Part shown: positions 33,851 to 42,572 of the stretch, piece after piece
Layout: each line of letters opens with the position of its first letter
How positions within the stretch are numbered: the stretch's first letter is position 1
Source of the DNA: Desulfosporosinus fructosivorans
Lineage (GTDB): Bacteria > Bacillota > Desulfitobacteriia > Desulfitobacteriales > Desulfitobacteriaceae
Assembly: GCF_004766045.1 (NCBI RefSeq)
Contig: NZ_SPQQ01000015.1
Coordinates: forward strand, 1 to 64,000
DNA: 64,000 nt
Direction of reading: 5' to 3'
Notes under the pieces: model-generated
Told to the model about the DNA's origin: nothing
The model's database searches: none
What the model saw: only the letters and a program-made list of their open reading frames with translations
Translations under genes and position numbers: made by a program

Positions 33851-34099
33851 CTAACCTCCGCTTGAGGGGCTAAGTAATGCTAACTCATCACCATCCTTGA
33901 GTACGACAGAAAAACGTTTATTTCCACTGATATGCTTTTTATTGACAAACATAATCGCCTGCTCTAGCTTGTGTTCCGAGATGTTTGGGCAGCTTTGAAT
34001 GACCTCGTCTAATACCTGCCTTACTGTACCTTCTTTGACAATCAGCTGCCTTATATTGCTGTCAACACTGATTAACCCAAAGAACTTAACAGTAATCAT
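33851..34099 (-). CDS. MoaD/ThiS-family sulfur-carrier protein
   Basis: An 82-residue beta-grasp protein ending LLSPSSGG; the terminal Gly-Gly is the thiocarboxylation site of MoaD/ThiS carriers. MITVKFFGLI at the N-terminus fits. It starts inside the 3' end of the oxidoreductase gene with a 4-nt ATGA overlap, so it is translated with that gene. This pairing is common for tungsten oxidoreductases, where a MoaD-like protein is thought to help make the pyranopterin cofactor. A dedicated role for this enzyme is inference. Confidence 0.88.
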   Translation of the reverse strand: MITVKFFGLISVDSNIRQLIVKEGTVRQVLDEVIQSCPNISEHKLEQAIMFVNKKHISGNKRFSVVLKDGDELALLSPSSGG

Positions 34100-35994
34100 A
34101 CACTATAGCCCTTCAAACCCAGCTTCTGGAGTCTGCTTTTTGTTGGCACACCCTGTTCATCCCAGCCTCTGATTTTATAGTAGTCCTTCAGCATTTCTGG
34201 CAGTTTAACCTTACTGTCAGTATCATTTACCCTTTGAAGTTCACTTGTAAGCCTCTTTGGCAGGGTATCATCACTACCCTTCAGTCCTTGCCTAAGGTTG
34301 ATAATTCTTTCAAGATTGTAGCCCCTTTCACCGGTCTTGATAAAGCTTCCAATCGTTGTTTTAAAGCCTGTCACTGATTTAATAGAATAGGGATGCGGCA
34401 GTATCCCCTTCATATTAAAGCTCATTAACCAGGTATGGTTATGCAAAAAGCTCACTAACCCACCAAAAGAAGGGATGGCCTTGTTAATAAACCTTACCAG
34501 ACTATTATTTGGATTTTTGACCAATACCTGTGGTAACAACGAATAAGTGGTAAATAGACAAGTACCACCGGCTGAGACTACCTCCATCAAATCTTGAAAG
34601 AAGATGGTATAGGCAGCTTTTCCCTTGGCAGTCTTTCCACTGACGTTTAGCCCCAGTCCTTCAAGCACAACTAGGTAACCTCCGTTTAAGTGACACCCCC
34701 CTCTGTTTGAGGTTGCATACCCTAATCCCATTCCTTGGGCAGCACGTGGCTCATAAGCAGCAATTTCAAGTCCCTTGACATGCATTGCATAGTCACTACC
34801 ACCATATTTCTCTGAAATACGTTTTGTTCCTTCTGCCAAGTCGTCACCAATACCTTGACGAGTTGCTACTTTTTTAACTAGCTCTTCCAGAGGTGAGCAC
34901 TCGCCAAAGCTCAAGCCATTCTTCCATAAGCCTTTTTCATTGAGTTCCATTGCAAAACCAACGCAACTCCCAAAGGTAATGGTATCCAATCCATACTCGT
35001 CGCATAGATGATTAAGGTTTAAGATGCTTTGCATATCATTGTTCAGCAAATTGCTGCCAAGCAAGCCCAAGGTTTCTAACTCAGGTCCTTTAACCTCTTT
35101 CCCATAGGCTTTAACCACCCTACCACACTGAATTGGACAAGTTACACAGCCCTTGTTTTTAATCAAATGATCTTGCCTTAATGTTTCACCATTGATCTTT
35201 TCAAAGTCATCATAACTACCTCTTGAATAATTCTTTGTAGCAAGTAAATTACGATAATTCATCATACTTACCAGCGCCGCAGATCCCAGCTTTGGCAACT
35301 GCTCGCCTGTGAGTATATGTGTTTTTAGCGCCTTAATCCAATTTAGGTTATTTTTCTTAAAATCTTCCTTATCAAACGTTTCTATACTCTCTTTTCCACT
35401 GGCGACAACCCCTTTAAGATTCTTAAAACCAAACACAGCACCTACTCCGCCACGCCCAGCAGCACGCTCCCCACTGATAACCGCAGCATACCTGACCATA
35501 TTTTCGCCAGCAATACCGATAACGAACTTACCTATGTTTTTTCCACCCAACAGTTCTTGTACCTCGCCCGTATTTTTGCCCCATAAATGGTCAGCATTTT
35601 TAATTGTAATTTTTTCATCAGTGACATCAAGGTAGACCTTATCTTTGCTTATTCCGCCAATAATCAGTCCATCGTAACCCGCACGCCTAAGGTGCAATCC
35701 AAAGCTTCCACCGCAATTCGAGGAAACCAACAGACCAGTCAAAGGCGAAATTGTGGACACATTAAATCTGGAGGAACAGGGCGACGTTGAACTGGTAAGA
35801 GGGGCCGTCGTGATGACAAGAATGTTTTCCTCAGAAAAAGCTTCCACCTTACTCTTAAAAGAGTCATAAATGATCTTTGCAGCCAGCGTTTTGCCTCCTA
35901 AAAACAGCTCTCTATCCTGATCGGATACAGGATAGTCCTCAACTATACCACTACTCAAGTTAATCTTAGCAATTTTCCCAGCATAACCAAACAT
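34096..35994 (-). CDS. Aldehyde:ferredoxin oxidoreductase (tungsten-type, AOR family)
   Basis: A 632-residue AOR. The N-terminal domain carries SSRFNVSTISPLTGLLV and SGERAAGRGGVGAVFG (pterin-binding). The 4Fe-4S ligands are Cys283, Cys286 and Cys290 (CVTCPIQC), with Cys479 (GGTCLF) as the distal ligand, in the same order as P. furiosus AOR. It interconverts aldehydes and carboxylic acids with ferredoxin. ATG with GGTG-type site; the stop overlaps moaD. The upstream neighbour is an alcohol dehydrogenase, so the pair could carry acid-aldehyde-alcohol conversion. Confidence 0.94.
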   Translation of the reverse strand: MFGYAGKIAKINLSSGIVEDYPVSDQDRELFLGGKTLAAKIIYDSFKSKVEAFSEENILVITTAPLTSSTSPCSSRFNVSTISPLTGLLVSSNCGGSFGLHLRRAGYDGLIIGGISKDKVYLDVTDEKITIKNADHLWGKNTGEVQELLGGKNIGKFVIGIAGENMVRYAAVISGERAAGRGGVGAVFGFKNLKGVVASGKESIETFDKEDFKKNNLNWIKALKTHILTGEQLPKLGSAALVSMMNYRNLLATKNYSRGSYDDFEKINGETLRQDHLIKNKGCVTCPIQCGRVVKAYGKEVKGPELETLGLLGSNLLNNDMQSILNLNHLCDEYGLDTITFGSCVGFAMELNEKGLWKNGLSFGECSPLEELVKKVATRQGIGDDLAEGTKRISEKYGGSDYAMHVKGLEIAAYEPRAAQGMGLGYATSNRGGCHLNGGYLVVLEGLGLNVSGKTAKGKAAYTIFFQDLMEVVSAGGTCLFTTYSLLPQVLVKNPNNSLVRFINKAIPSFGGLVSFLHNHTWLMSFNMKGILPHPYSIKSVTGFKTTIGSFIKTGERGYNLERIINLRQGLKGSDDTLPKRLTSELQRVNDTDSKVKLPEMLKDYYKIRGWDEQGVPTKSRLQKLGLKGYSV

Positions 35995-36001
35995 AATTCA
36001 C

Positions 36002-37201
36002 CTACTCCTTAATCGCACGATAAATATTAAACATATCCTCTTTAGACATAATCTTTGGCACAGGATAAAGTGGGTTGGCTTCTGCCAAAGCACGTTTTAA
36101 CATTAAAGGAATATCGCCCTCCACAATACCCTTGAATTTTTTTGGTATGTTCATGCTTTCATTGAGATTCTTTATTGCTTCTATAAACTTGATTGCCTTT
36201 TGTTCCAAGGTGTCGGTTGGTGCGCTTATACCAACCAAATCCGCTAATTCAGCTAAAGGTTTGTGCACTGTTTCACCATAATACTCTAGGACATATGGCA
36301 AGATGATAGCATTAGCTAGTCCATGAGGAGCCGAGTAAAATCCACCGAGCGTATGGGCTATGGCATGTACATAACCAACATAGGCCCGAGTGAAGGCAAG
36401 CCCTGCCAAAAAGGAAGCCTGTTGCATATTCGCACGGGCGAGAAGGTTTGAGCCGTTAGAATATGCCTCAAAGATATTTTCAAAAATTAGCTTTATTGCA
36501 TCTCTAGCCTGCTGTTTTGTCTGGGTTGTGTTACTTCTGCCGATGTATGCCTCGACGGCATGTGTCAAAGCGTCAACTCCCGTTGTCGAAGTAATATGAT
36601 TCGGCAGATTAACCGTAAGCAAGGGGTCCATTACAGCGTAATGTGGAATGAGCGAAGTGTCATTAATGGCATACTTTTCATGAGTCTTGCTGTCAGTTAT
36701 CACGGCAGCAATTGTCGTTTCACTCCCTGTTCCAGAGGTTGTTGGAATGGCAAACAGCGGAGGAATTGTTTTCATAACCTTAAAAACGCCCTTCATCTGA
36801 GAAATACTTTTATTGGGTCTTGCTACGCGCGCACCCACACCCTTTGCACAATCCATCGGCGAGCCGCCGCCAAACGCGATAATACCTTTGCAATTGTTTG
36901 CTTTGTACATTTTCAAGGCTTCCTCTATGTTATCAATGGTTGGATTCGGAACAGTTTTATCATACACCTTAAATTCCACGCCTTCAGCATCCAAGCCCTT
37001 AAGTAGTCCGTCCATAAGTCCAAGTGAGGCAATACCCCTGTCAGTTATGATCAAAACGCTATCAATACCCTTGCTTCTTATAAGCTTTGGCAGCTTATCT
37101 AAGCTGTTTTCTCCTTGCAGTAATTCGGGCTTACGCCAAGGCAAAATATAAGAAACCACTTTAAAAACATGTTGATAAATCCTGCAATACAAGTTATACA
37201 T
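36002..37201 (-). CDS. Iron-containing alcohol dehydrogenase
   Basis: A 399-residue group III (iron-dependent) alcohol dehydrogenase. The cofactor-binding GGGSPMDCAKG is at about 120, TTSGTGSE at about 150 and the metal-binding GVDALTHAVEAYIG, with HAIAHTLGG and YSAPHGLANAI downstream (histidine ligands). ATG at 37201 has GAGGGGGG five bases upstream; the longer frame begins 24 codons earlier with a weaker site and a basic, non-homologous extension. Seven nt before the AOR gene, so cotranscribed. It would reduce the AOR aldehyde to an alcohol, or the reverse. Confidence 0.93.
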   Translation of the reverse strand: MYNLYCRIYQHVFKVVSYILPWRKPELLQGENSLDKLPKLIRSKGIDSVLIITDRGIASLGLMDGLLKGLDAEGVEFKVYDKTVPNPTIDNIEEALKMYKANNCKGIIAFGGGSPMDCAKGVGARVARPNKSISQMKGVFKVMKTIPPLFAIPTTSGTGSETTIAAVITDSKTHEKYAINDTSLIPHYAVMDPLLTVNLPNHITSTTGVDALTHAVEAYIGRSNTTQTKQQARDAIKLIFENIFEAYSNGSNLLARANMQQASFLAGLAFTRAYVGYVHAIAHTLGGFYSAPHGLANAIILPYVLEYYGETVHKPLAELADLVGISAPTDTLEQKAIKFIEAIKNLNESMNIPKKFKGIVEGDIPLMLKRALAEANPLYPVPKIMSKEDMFNIYRAIKE

Positions 37202-37280
37202 TACAACCCCCCTCTTTCTATTTTCAGTTTTTGGCAATTCTATTGGCTTTTTCTCCACCTCCGCTCTCCACATTCGCTTG

Positions 37281-37300
37281 TCGGTCGTCCGACTGACCGA
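37281..37300. promoter_or_regulatory. TetR operator upstream of the alcohol dehydrogenase operon
   Basis: TCGGTC (37281-37286) and GACCGA (37295-37300) form an inverted repeat with an 8-nt centre, about 80 nt upstream of the adh ATG and just past the tetR stop. The same half-sites recur upstream of tetR at 37908-37923. Confidence 0.65.
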
Positions 37301-37315
37301 GAAGTTATAAAATTA

Positions 37316-37891
37316 TTAATCAACCTTCGATAAGAGGTTTGCAATACCATCAATTGGAATTTCTTCTACGCCTAACATCCACTGAATTGTAAATCCGTCA
37401 AGTGCTGCCAGTATTATATAGGATAATACTCCATAGTCTGCTGTTCTAGTTTTCAGAACCTTTCTCAAACCATTTTCCAGAGTTATTCTCCATTCCTTAT
37501 ATTTTTCCCGGAAGCGCTGCTTAAGAGGTTCATTGCTTGTTACCGCATCACTAATGAGATATAGATGTAGCTTACCTCTTGTTTCTGCAGTTGATATTTT
37601 TTCGAATACTACCCTTAATATTTCCTCCGAGGCAATATTGTGCTCAATATTATCAATCCAAGATAAAAGCTCTTCTGTTATTTGTTTAAGATGAATATCG
37701 GCAATGTCATACACAATATCACTCTTCGTCGAATAGTAGTAATATAACGTCCCCTTGCTTATTCCAACTTCTTTTGAGATATCTGCCAGACTCGTATTTT
37801 TGACACCCTTCTGGGCAATCAACTTACTAGCTTCATCAAGTATGCATTGTCGTGTACTGATTAAATGGCTCTCTGTATCTTCTTGACTCAC
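37316..37891 (-). CDS. TetR/AcrR-family transcriptional regulator
   Basis: A 191-residue repressor. The N-terminal helix-turn-helix ILDEASKLIAQKGVKNTSLA, DISKEVGISKGTLYYYYSTK and SDIVYDIADIH fit the TetR_N domain; the remainder is a helical ligand-binding domain. GTG at 37891 with GAGGTGAAAAA upstream. Its own promoter carries TCGGTCA/TGACCGA, and the adh-aor operon downstream carries a related site, indicating control of both. The inducer is unknown; an aldehyde or organic acid would make sense. Confidence 0.92.
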   Translation of the reverse strand: MSQEDTESHLISTRQCILDEASKLIAQKGVKNTSLADISKEVGISKGTLYYYYSTKSDIVYDIADIHLKQITEELLSWIDNIEHNIASEEILRVVFEKISTAETRGKLHLYLISDAVTSNEPLKQRFREKYKEWRITLENGLRKVLKTRTADYGVLSYIILAALDGFTIQWMLGVEEIPIDGIANLLSKVD

Positions 37892-37907
37892 TTTTTCACC
37901 TCATATA

Positions 37908-37923
37908 TCGGTCAGTTGACCGA
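37908..37923. promoter_or_regulatory. TetR operator in the tetR promoter
   Basis: TCGGTCA-GT-TGACCGA, a 16-bp dyad with 7-bp perfect arms, 17 nt upstream of the tetR start. The half-site matches the arms upstream of adh, supporting autorepression. Confidence 0.72.
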
Positions 37924-38085
37924 CTTGATAATATAATATTATTCTCTTCTAGTTAAAAGTCAATATGCAACAATGGCTTAGTGTATCTGGTTATTGAAGA
38001 CAGCTAATACCCTGAGAGGAACTTAAGCTGATCTTCTGAAGTTTGCTTCAACTGGTTCTTTCCATAAAATATGTAGACAAACCAA

Positions 38086-38126
38086 AAGAGAACGGAGTCA
38101 AGCAAAGTGCTCGCGTTCGTTCTCTT
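38086..38126 (-). terminator. Terminator overlapping the methyltransferase stop codon
   Basis: AAGAGAACG (38086-38094) pairs with CGTTCTCTT (38118-38126), and on the minus strand TTTTGG follows. The stem starts inside the stop codon of the leftward methyltransferase gene. It marks the left end of the polysaccharide locus. Confidence 0.7.
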
Positions 38127-38622
38127 AGATACGGGGATGATATCTTACTCTGCCCACGCTAATGCCCTGACTTTTTCGACAAACTGTTAAGCCCCCTGAA
38201 ACTGGGATCGGTATTAACTCGTATGATCCTGGTTTCACTGTTTCTGCCCTCTCCAGATGGGAGTCATGTAACAAAATAAGTCCATTGGAGGCAACGAAGG
38301 GAAAGAACTCCTGGAAGTTTTGGAGCACCGCAGCTTGAGAATGATCGGCATCAATGAATAACATATTAATCTGTAGCGGGTTAGCTTCTAACTCTTTGGC
38401 AAACTCCTGAGTTGTACTCTTAACAAAACGAGTGTCCTGTGACTGTTTCATATAGTTTCCAGCTTCTGGCTGTACATCGACTCCAATTGATTTTTCCGCA
38501 TAAGGCACAACCCTATTGAAGAGGGCACAATGAAATAACCCAAGTTTCACGAATAACTTTGGCCTGACAAGCCTTGCTAGGTGAACGATAAAATCTTCGT
38601 GCCCACTTAACCCCATCATCAT
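38125..38622 (-). CDS. Class I SAM-dependent methyltransferase-like protein (Methyltransf_24 type)
   Basis: A 165-residue Rossmann-like methyltransferase. KLFVKLGLFHCALFNRVVPY is in the position of motif I but lacks the usual GxGxG. GVDVQPEAGN (acidic ribose-binding loop), INMLFIDADHSQAAVLQNF (motif IV) and GLILLHDSH (motif V/VI) follow. ATG at 38622 with AAAGGG upstream. It ends the leftward run with the wecB pseudogene. It may methylate a sugar or a lipid-linked intermediate; the degenerate motif I leaves activity open. Confidence 0.65.
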   Translation of the reverse strand: MMMGLSGHEDFIVHLARLVRPKLFVKLGLFHCALFNRVVPYAEKSIGVDVQPEAGNYMKQSQDTRFVKSTTQEFAKELEANPLQINMLFIDADHSQAAVLQNFQEFFPFVASNGLILLHDSHLERAETVKPGSYELIPIPVSGGLTVCRKSQGISVGRVRYHPRI

Positions 38623-38645
38623 ACTCAACCCTTTCGTTTACTATA

Positions 38646-39774
38646 CTAATACCATACGCACCTCTCCATATATTTATATTCAAAAAATTCTGATAATTGC
38701 ACTTCACTCATAATTATTTTTACAAGTTTCTTACTTACCTTTTGGACCATATATTCCGCCGGAGGCTCCCAATCCCAGCCCTGACTTAGCACTGTTTTTA
38801 CGGCTCGTAAGATAGCTTCCGGCTCACATCCCGCAATCAGGTTACTTCCTACCTCCAATGTTTCTGGACGTTCAGTCACATCGCGTAGCGTCACATTTGG
38901 TATCTTATAAAGACAACACTCTTCCTGAACTGTTCCACTATCGCTCAAAACACAGTAGGAATTTTGTTCCAAACGGACAAAATCAAACAGCCCTGGTGGT
39001 TTCACGACTTGGATGCCTGTTCCTGCAATCGTTCTGTTTTGCTTTTCCAACTGAGAACGAGTACGGGAATGAAGACTACAAATAAGTGGCAACCTGTATT
39101 CTTCATAGATTCTTTGAAAAGCGGTTATAAATTTTGCCAAACGTGCCTCGTCGTCGACATTTTCAGCTCGGTGTAAGGTCACAAGAAAATAGCCTTTGCA
39201 GCCTACTCCCAACGCCTGCAGAACCTCACTTTGGGCAATCCTATCTGAGTAATGGGTTAGAACTTCCCAAATGGGGTTACCGGTTACGTAAATACGTTCT
39301 CCTTCAATCCCTTCTTTCAATAGATTAGCCCTACTTCGTTCCGTGTAAGGCAGTAGTATATTGCTGCAATGATCCACCACTCGACGATTGATTTTCTCTG
39401 GTACTCGGTCATCATAATAGCGGTTACCCGCCTCCATATGATAAACCGGATCCGCAGCCTTTTCGCGACCATAGCCGTCAAAGCACTGTTGGTATCCCCT
39501 AAGGCAAGCAGCCGATCGGGCTTTTCCTTGAGCATTACACGTTCACATTCACTGAGTATCTTCCCAATTTAGCCCACTAAGGTCGGTGCCCGGCAGTCGA
39601 GCAAATAATCCGGAGATCTTAATTCTAGCTCAGTAAAAAATATCTCGTTCAACGTCCAATCAAAATTTTGACCGGTATGCACGAAAATATGATTGCAGAG
39701 TTCATCTAAGAGAGGAATAATTCGGCTTAACGAATGATTTCTGGACGTGTCCCTAGTATTGTCATGATCTTCAT
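38646..39774 (-). pseudogene. wecB: UDP-N-acetylglucosamine 2-epimerase (WecB) pseudogene
   Basis: The full-length frame of a WecB-type epimerase (about 376 codons) is recoverable but broken three times. It starts at 39774 (MKIMTILGTRPEIIR), then a one-base deletion at about 39728 gives TAA. A nonsense TAA replaces CAA at 39569-39571 within LVG-Q-IGKILSE. A one-base deletion at about 39449 shifts the frame between RLRI and HMEAGNRYY. The remaining 263-codon frame downstream contains LVTLHRAENVDDEA, SDSGTVQEECC and RPETLEVGSNLI. The start overlaps the preceding gene's stop (ATGA). UDP-ManNAc from this locus is therefore probably not made. Confidence 0.9.
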
Positions 39775-40637
39775 GGCAGGATTCCTACGTTGGCTATGAC
39801 CGCATTGGTGTCTCCATTGATAACTGTGACATTGCTACTACCATGATTTGTAATATAAATCTGGTTCGTTATCGGATTTACATTCACTCCTTCTGGAGAC
39901 GTACCTACCGAAATTGTTGCTATAACAACATGAGTATATCCATCAATAACTGAGACACTGTGACTACCCCAATTCGTAACATAAATCCTGTTAGTTGTAG
40001 GATTGACACCCACGCCAACCGGATTGATTCCCACCGTAATGATGGTCATGACCGTATTGGCGTTTCCGTCAATTACTGAGACATCACTGCTGCCAAAGTT
40101 TGCTACGTAAATTCGATTCGTTATTGAGTTTACACCTATGCCGAAAGGCCCTGAACCAACTATTACGTTTCCCAGGAACGTATTGGTCTTTCCGTCAATT
40201 ACTGAGATATTATTGCTACTAGAGTTTAGTACGTAAATTTGGTTAAGCATAGAAGAAATCGACATTCCTGGCGTTTTCGCTATTCCTTCCATACCCATTA
40301 GAGATAGCTCTCCAGGCAATAAACTGTGAACTACGGTCGCATTTCCAGCAGCATCTTTCCCCCAAGCTGAAATTTCTAGGGCTTCAGAGCTGGTGGCAAA
40401 CCGAAACTCAGAAGCATCAAAATTTGCATAATAGTCTCTAGTTGCTACTTCCCCAGGTGCTACGGTTACTATATCTAAAACGTACTCCGTCTTAGTCGTT
40501 TCAAGCCAATAAAATCCATTTATTCGAATGTTAGCACTTACTGAGTCAGCATTAGATATTCTTACTGAGAACGTTAAACTTGGTCTTATACCAGAAACTT
40601 CATTATTCTTGATCAAGCCAGTTGTCAATAAATCCAT
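39771..40637 (-). CDS. YVTN beta-propeller repeat surface protein
   Basis: A 288-residue protein. Residues about 1-110 form a domain of beta strands seen in Desulfosporosinus-type surface proteins (a DUF6385-like fold is possible). Residues about 125-288 are four tandem YVTN repeats of about 42 residues, each with the pattern TNRIYVTN, VSVIDG, VxVGxxPxGV. Seven such blades normally close a propeller, so this one looks short or completes by dimerisation. No signal peptide is evident. ATG with AAGGAGGA seven bases upstream. Its stop overlaps the wecB pseudogene start. Confidence 0.8.
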   Translation of the reverse strand: MDLLTTGLIKNNEVSGIRPSLTFSVRISNADSVSANIRINGFYWLETTKTEYVLDIVTVAPGEVATRDYYANFDASEFRFATSSEALEISAWGKDAAGNATVVHSLLPGELSLMGMEGIAKTPGMSISSMLNQIYVLNSSSNNISVIDGKTNTFLGNVIVGSGPFGIGVNSITNRIYVANFGSSDVSVIDGNANTVMTIITVGINPVGVGVNPTTNRIYVTNWGSHSVSVIDGYTHVVIATISVGTSPEGVNVNPITNQIYITNHGSSNVTVINGDTNAVIANVGILP

Positions 40638-40680
40638 GTTTCTTCCTCCTTATCGTTCCGGTTCGTCTTTTTCTCAAGGC

Positions 40681-40708
40681 AGAGACTTCTGTACGTTTAG
40701 AAGTCTCT
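40681..40708 (-). promoter_or_regulatory. Hairpin upstream of the YVTN gene
   Basis: AGAGACTTCT (40681-40690) and AGAAGTCTCT (40699-40708) form a 10-bp perfect stem with an 8-nt loop, extended by GG/CC. No T-run on the minus strand, so its role (weak terminator of the glycosyltransferase or leader element) is uncertain. Confidence 0.45.
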
Positions 40709-40745
40709 ACCTTTAAGGAAGCTCTTAAAGACTAAATCATTGTTA

Positions 40746-41447
40746 CTATAACCATTCGGGAAATAATCGTCTTGCTCTCTCTTGGACAATCAGAATACAG
40801 GCATCAATCGGATTTTTACTCATATTTTCACCGTGCCAACGATACGCTAACAGATGTTCCTCTAAAAATCCGCAAGAGTAATGACGAAGAAAACGAAACC
40901 ACAAATCATAATCATGGGCTTGAGGCAAGCCCTCATCAAAATAACCTATTTTCTCTAAGGCAGAACACCTCATCATTACGGACGACCCGTTAATAAAGCA
41001 GCCCTCCATGAGCTTCGTCACCATCACTTGCTTGTTGGGAAAATAGGCTGAATTAACATCATATTGCTTATTGCCATTAGCATCAATTACCACAAAGCTC
41101 GTGTAGCTAAAACCCAAACTAGGATCACTTTCCATCAGGCTTACCTGTTTAGACATTTTCTCACCTATTAGCGCGTCATCTGCACTTAACCAGCACACGT
41201 ACTTCCCCGTTGCACGACATAACCCATGATTTAAGGCGTTGGGTGTCCCCCCATTCCCCTTATAAATATAGTTGATTTTTGGAATATATGGCTTCACGAT
41301 TTGAGCTGTCCCATCGGTAGAACCATCATCTATGACGAAAACCTCTAGATTTGGATAATTTTGATTAAAGACACTCTCAATCGCATAAGGGAGATATCGA
41401 GCGTGATTGTAGGTGGGGATGACAACACTGACTTTGGGCATTAGCAT
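40746..41447 (-). CDS. Family 2 glycosyltransferase
   Basis: A 233-residue GT-A glycosyltransferase. VSVVIPTYNHARYLPYAIES at the N-terminus, VIDDGSTDGT (nucleotide-binding), and the metal-binding CWLSADDAL around residue 94, with GCFINGSSVMMRCSALEKIG (acceptor side). ATG with AAGGAGG seven bases upstream. It belongs to the leftward surface-polysaccharide group. The donor and acceptor cannot be stated. Confidence 0.92.
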   Translation of the reverse strand: MLMPKVSVVIPTYNHARYLPYAIESVFNQNYPNLEVFVIDDGSTDGTAQIVKPYIPKINYIYKGNGGTPNALNHGLCRATGKYVCWLSADDALIGEKMSKQVSLMESDPSLGFSYTSFVVIDANGNKQYDVNSAYFPNKQVMVTKLMEGCFINGSSVMMRCSALEKIGYFDEGLPQAHDYDLWFRFLRHYSCGFLEEHLLAYRWHGENMSKNPIDACILIVQERARRLFPEWL

Positions 41448-41567
41448 TAGCCGTCCTCCTTATCTATAAACTTACTTCGGCTGAAGTTTCATACTCCAGT
41501 TCGAGGTATCTTTGAAGTTGTCTGGGTATCCGGGCGCATTCGATGTTAAACCACCAACTACCAACTA

Positions 41568-42482
41568 CTAACTACGATAAATCGTCTTCATCCACTCGAC
41601 GGTAATGGGTAATCCTTCCTCTAGCAATACCTTCGGGTCATGCCCTAGGTCACTCGTTGCTTTGCTAATATCCGGTCGTTTACTGACTGTATTGTGTTTG
41701 TCTTCTGGAAGATACTTCACTAAGCGCGGATCACCGCTCGTATAGTTTAGCACTAACTCACTCAAATCTTTGACACTGCGATATTCCGTTCCCCCGATGT
41801 TATACACCTCACCGGGCTTGAAGTTACTCGCCACGTTAGCGATGGTCGGAATTAAATCGTCGACATACATAAAGACACGGTAGTAGCCCTCATAAACCTC
41901 ATACGGAATTCCCTTTAACGCCCGGTAGATAAAGAGGCAAACAACACTACGGTAGGAATGATAATACTCTCCTGGACCGTAGGCATTAAATAAGCGCAGT
42001 CGAACAATCGGAGAGTCATATTTCTTGGCAAAGTTGATCACTTGAACCTCATTAGCCCACTTGGTTAGTGCATAGTCATTATGCTGAATGATCGTCTTTT
42101 TTAACGGTAAATCCTCGGTCAACAAAGGTTCTGCTGCTTCCCCGTAGATTTCAGAGGAGCTGGTAAATATAAGTTTAAAACCTTTTTTTAATTGCCATTC
42201 TAAAATATTTCGCGTCCCAATTACGTTTGTTTTCCAGAGGGTATCATAATAATGCTCTCCATTGATACGGCCAAATTCAGCTGCAAGATGGAAGACAAAA
42301 TCGTAATCTTGCTCGAAAACTCGTTCTAGCTGGCGATACTCTGAGATGTCCGCTCGAATATATTTTCCCCCCAGATGATGTTGCAAATCAACCTCCCATA
42401 CATCATGTCCTCGATACTGAAGAACTTCAACTAAGCGCGAACCTAAAGTCCCCTTACTACCCGTCACTAGAATTTTAGCCAT
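41568..42482 (-). CDS. NAD-dependent sugar-nucleotide epimerase/dehydratase
   Basis: An extended SDR of 304 residues. The NAD loop TGSKGTLGSR is near the N-terminus, EIYGEAAEPL follows the conserved serine strand, and YALTKWANEVQVI carries the catalytic YxxxK. Later VYNIGGTEYRSVKDL is the sugar-binding end of the family. ATG at 42482 has AAAGGAG seven bases upstream; the frame continues seven codons further to a GTG. UDP-glucose 4-epimerase-like or a 4,6-dehydratase-like role in the surface-glycan locus. Confidence 0.88.
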   Translation of the reverse strand: MAKILVTGSKGTLGSRLVEVLQYRGHDVWEVDLQHHLGGKYIRADISEYRQLERVFEQDYDFVFHLAAEFGRINGEHYYDTLWKTNVIGTRNILEWQLKKGFKLIFTSSSEIYGEAAEPLLTEDLPLKKTIIQHNDYALTKWANEVQVINFAKKYDSPIVRLRLFNAYGPGEYYHSYRSVVCLFIYRALKGIPYEVYEGYYRVFMYVDDLIPTIANVASNFKPGEVYNIGGTEYRSVKDLSELVLNYTSGDPRLVKYLPEDKHNTVSKRPDISKATSDLGHDPKVLLEEGLPITVEWMKTIYRS

Positions 42483-42572
42483 TGCATTTGCTCCTTTGCA
42501 CACTTTTTAAGTCCTAGAAAGGTATAAATTCTTTATTTTGTTGACAGTCCATGACTTATAGCACCTTTAGCT

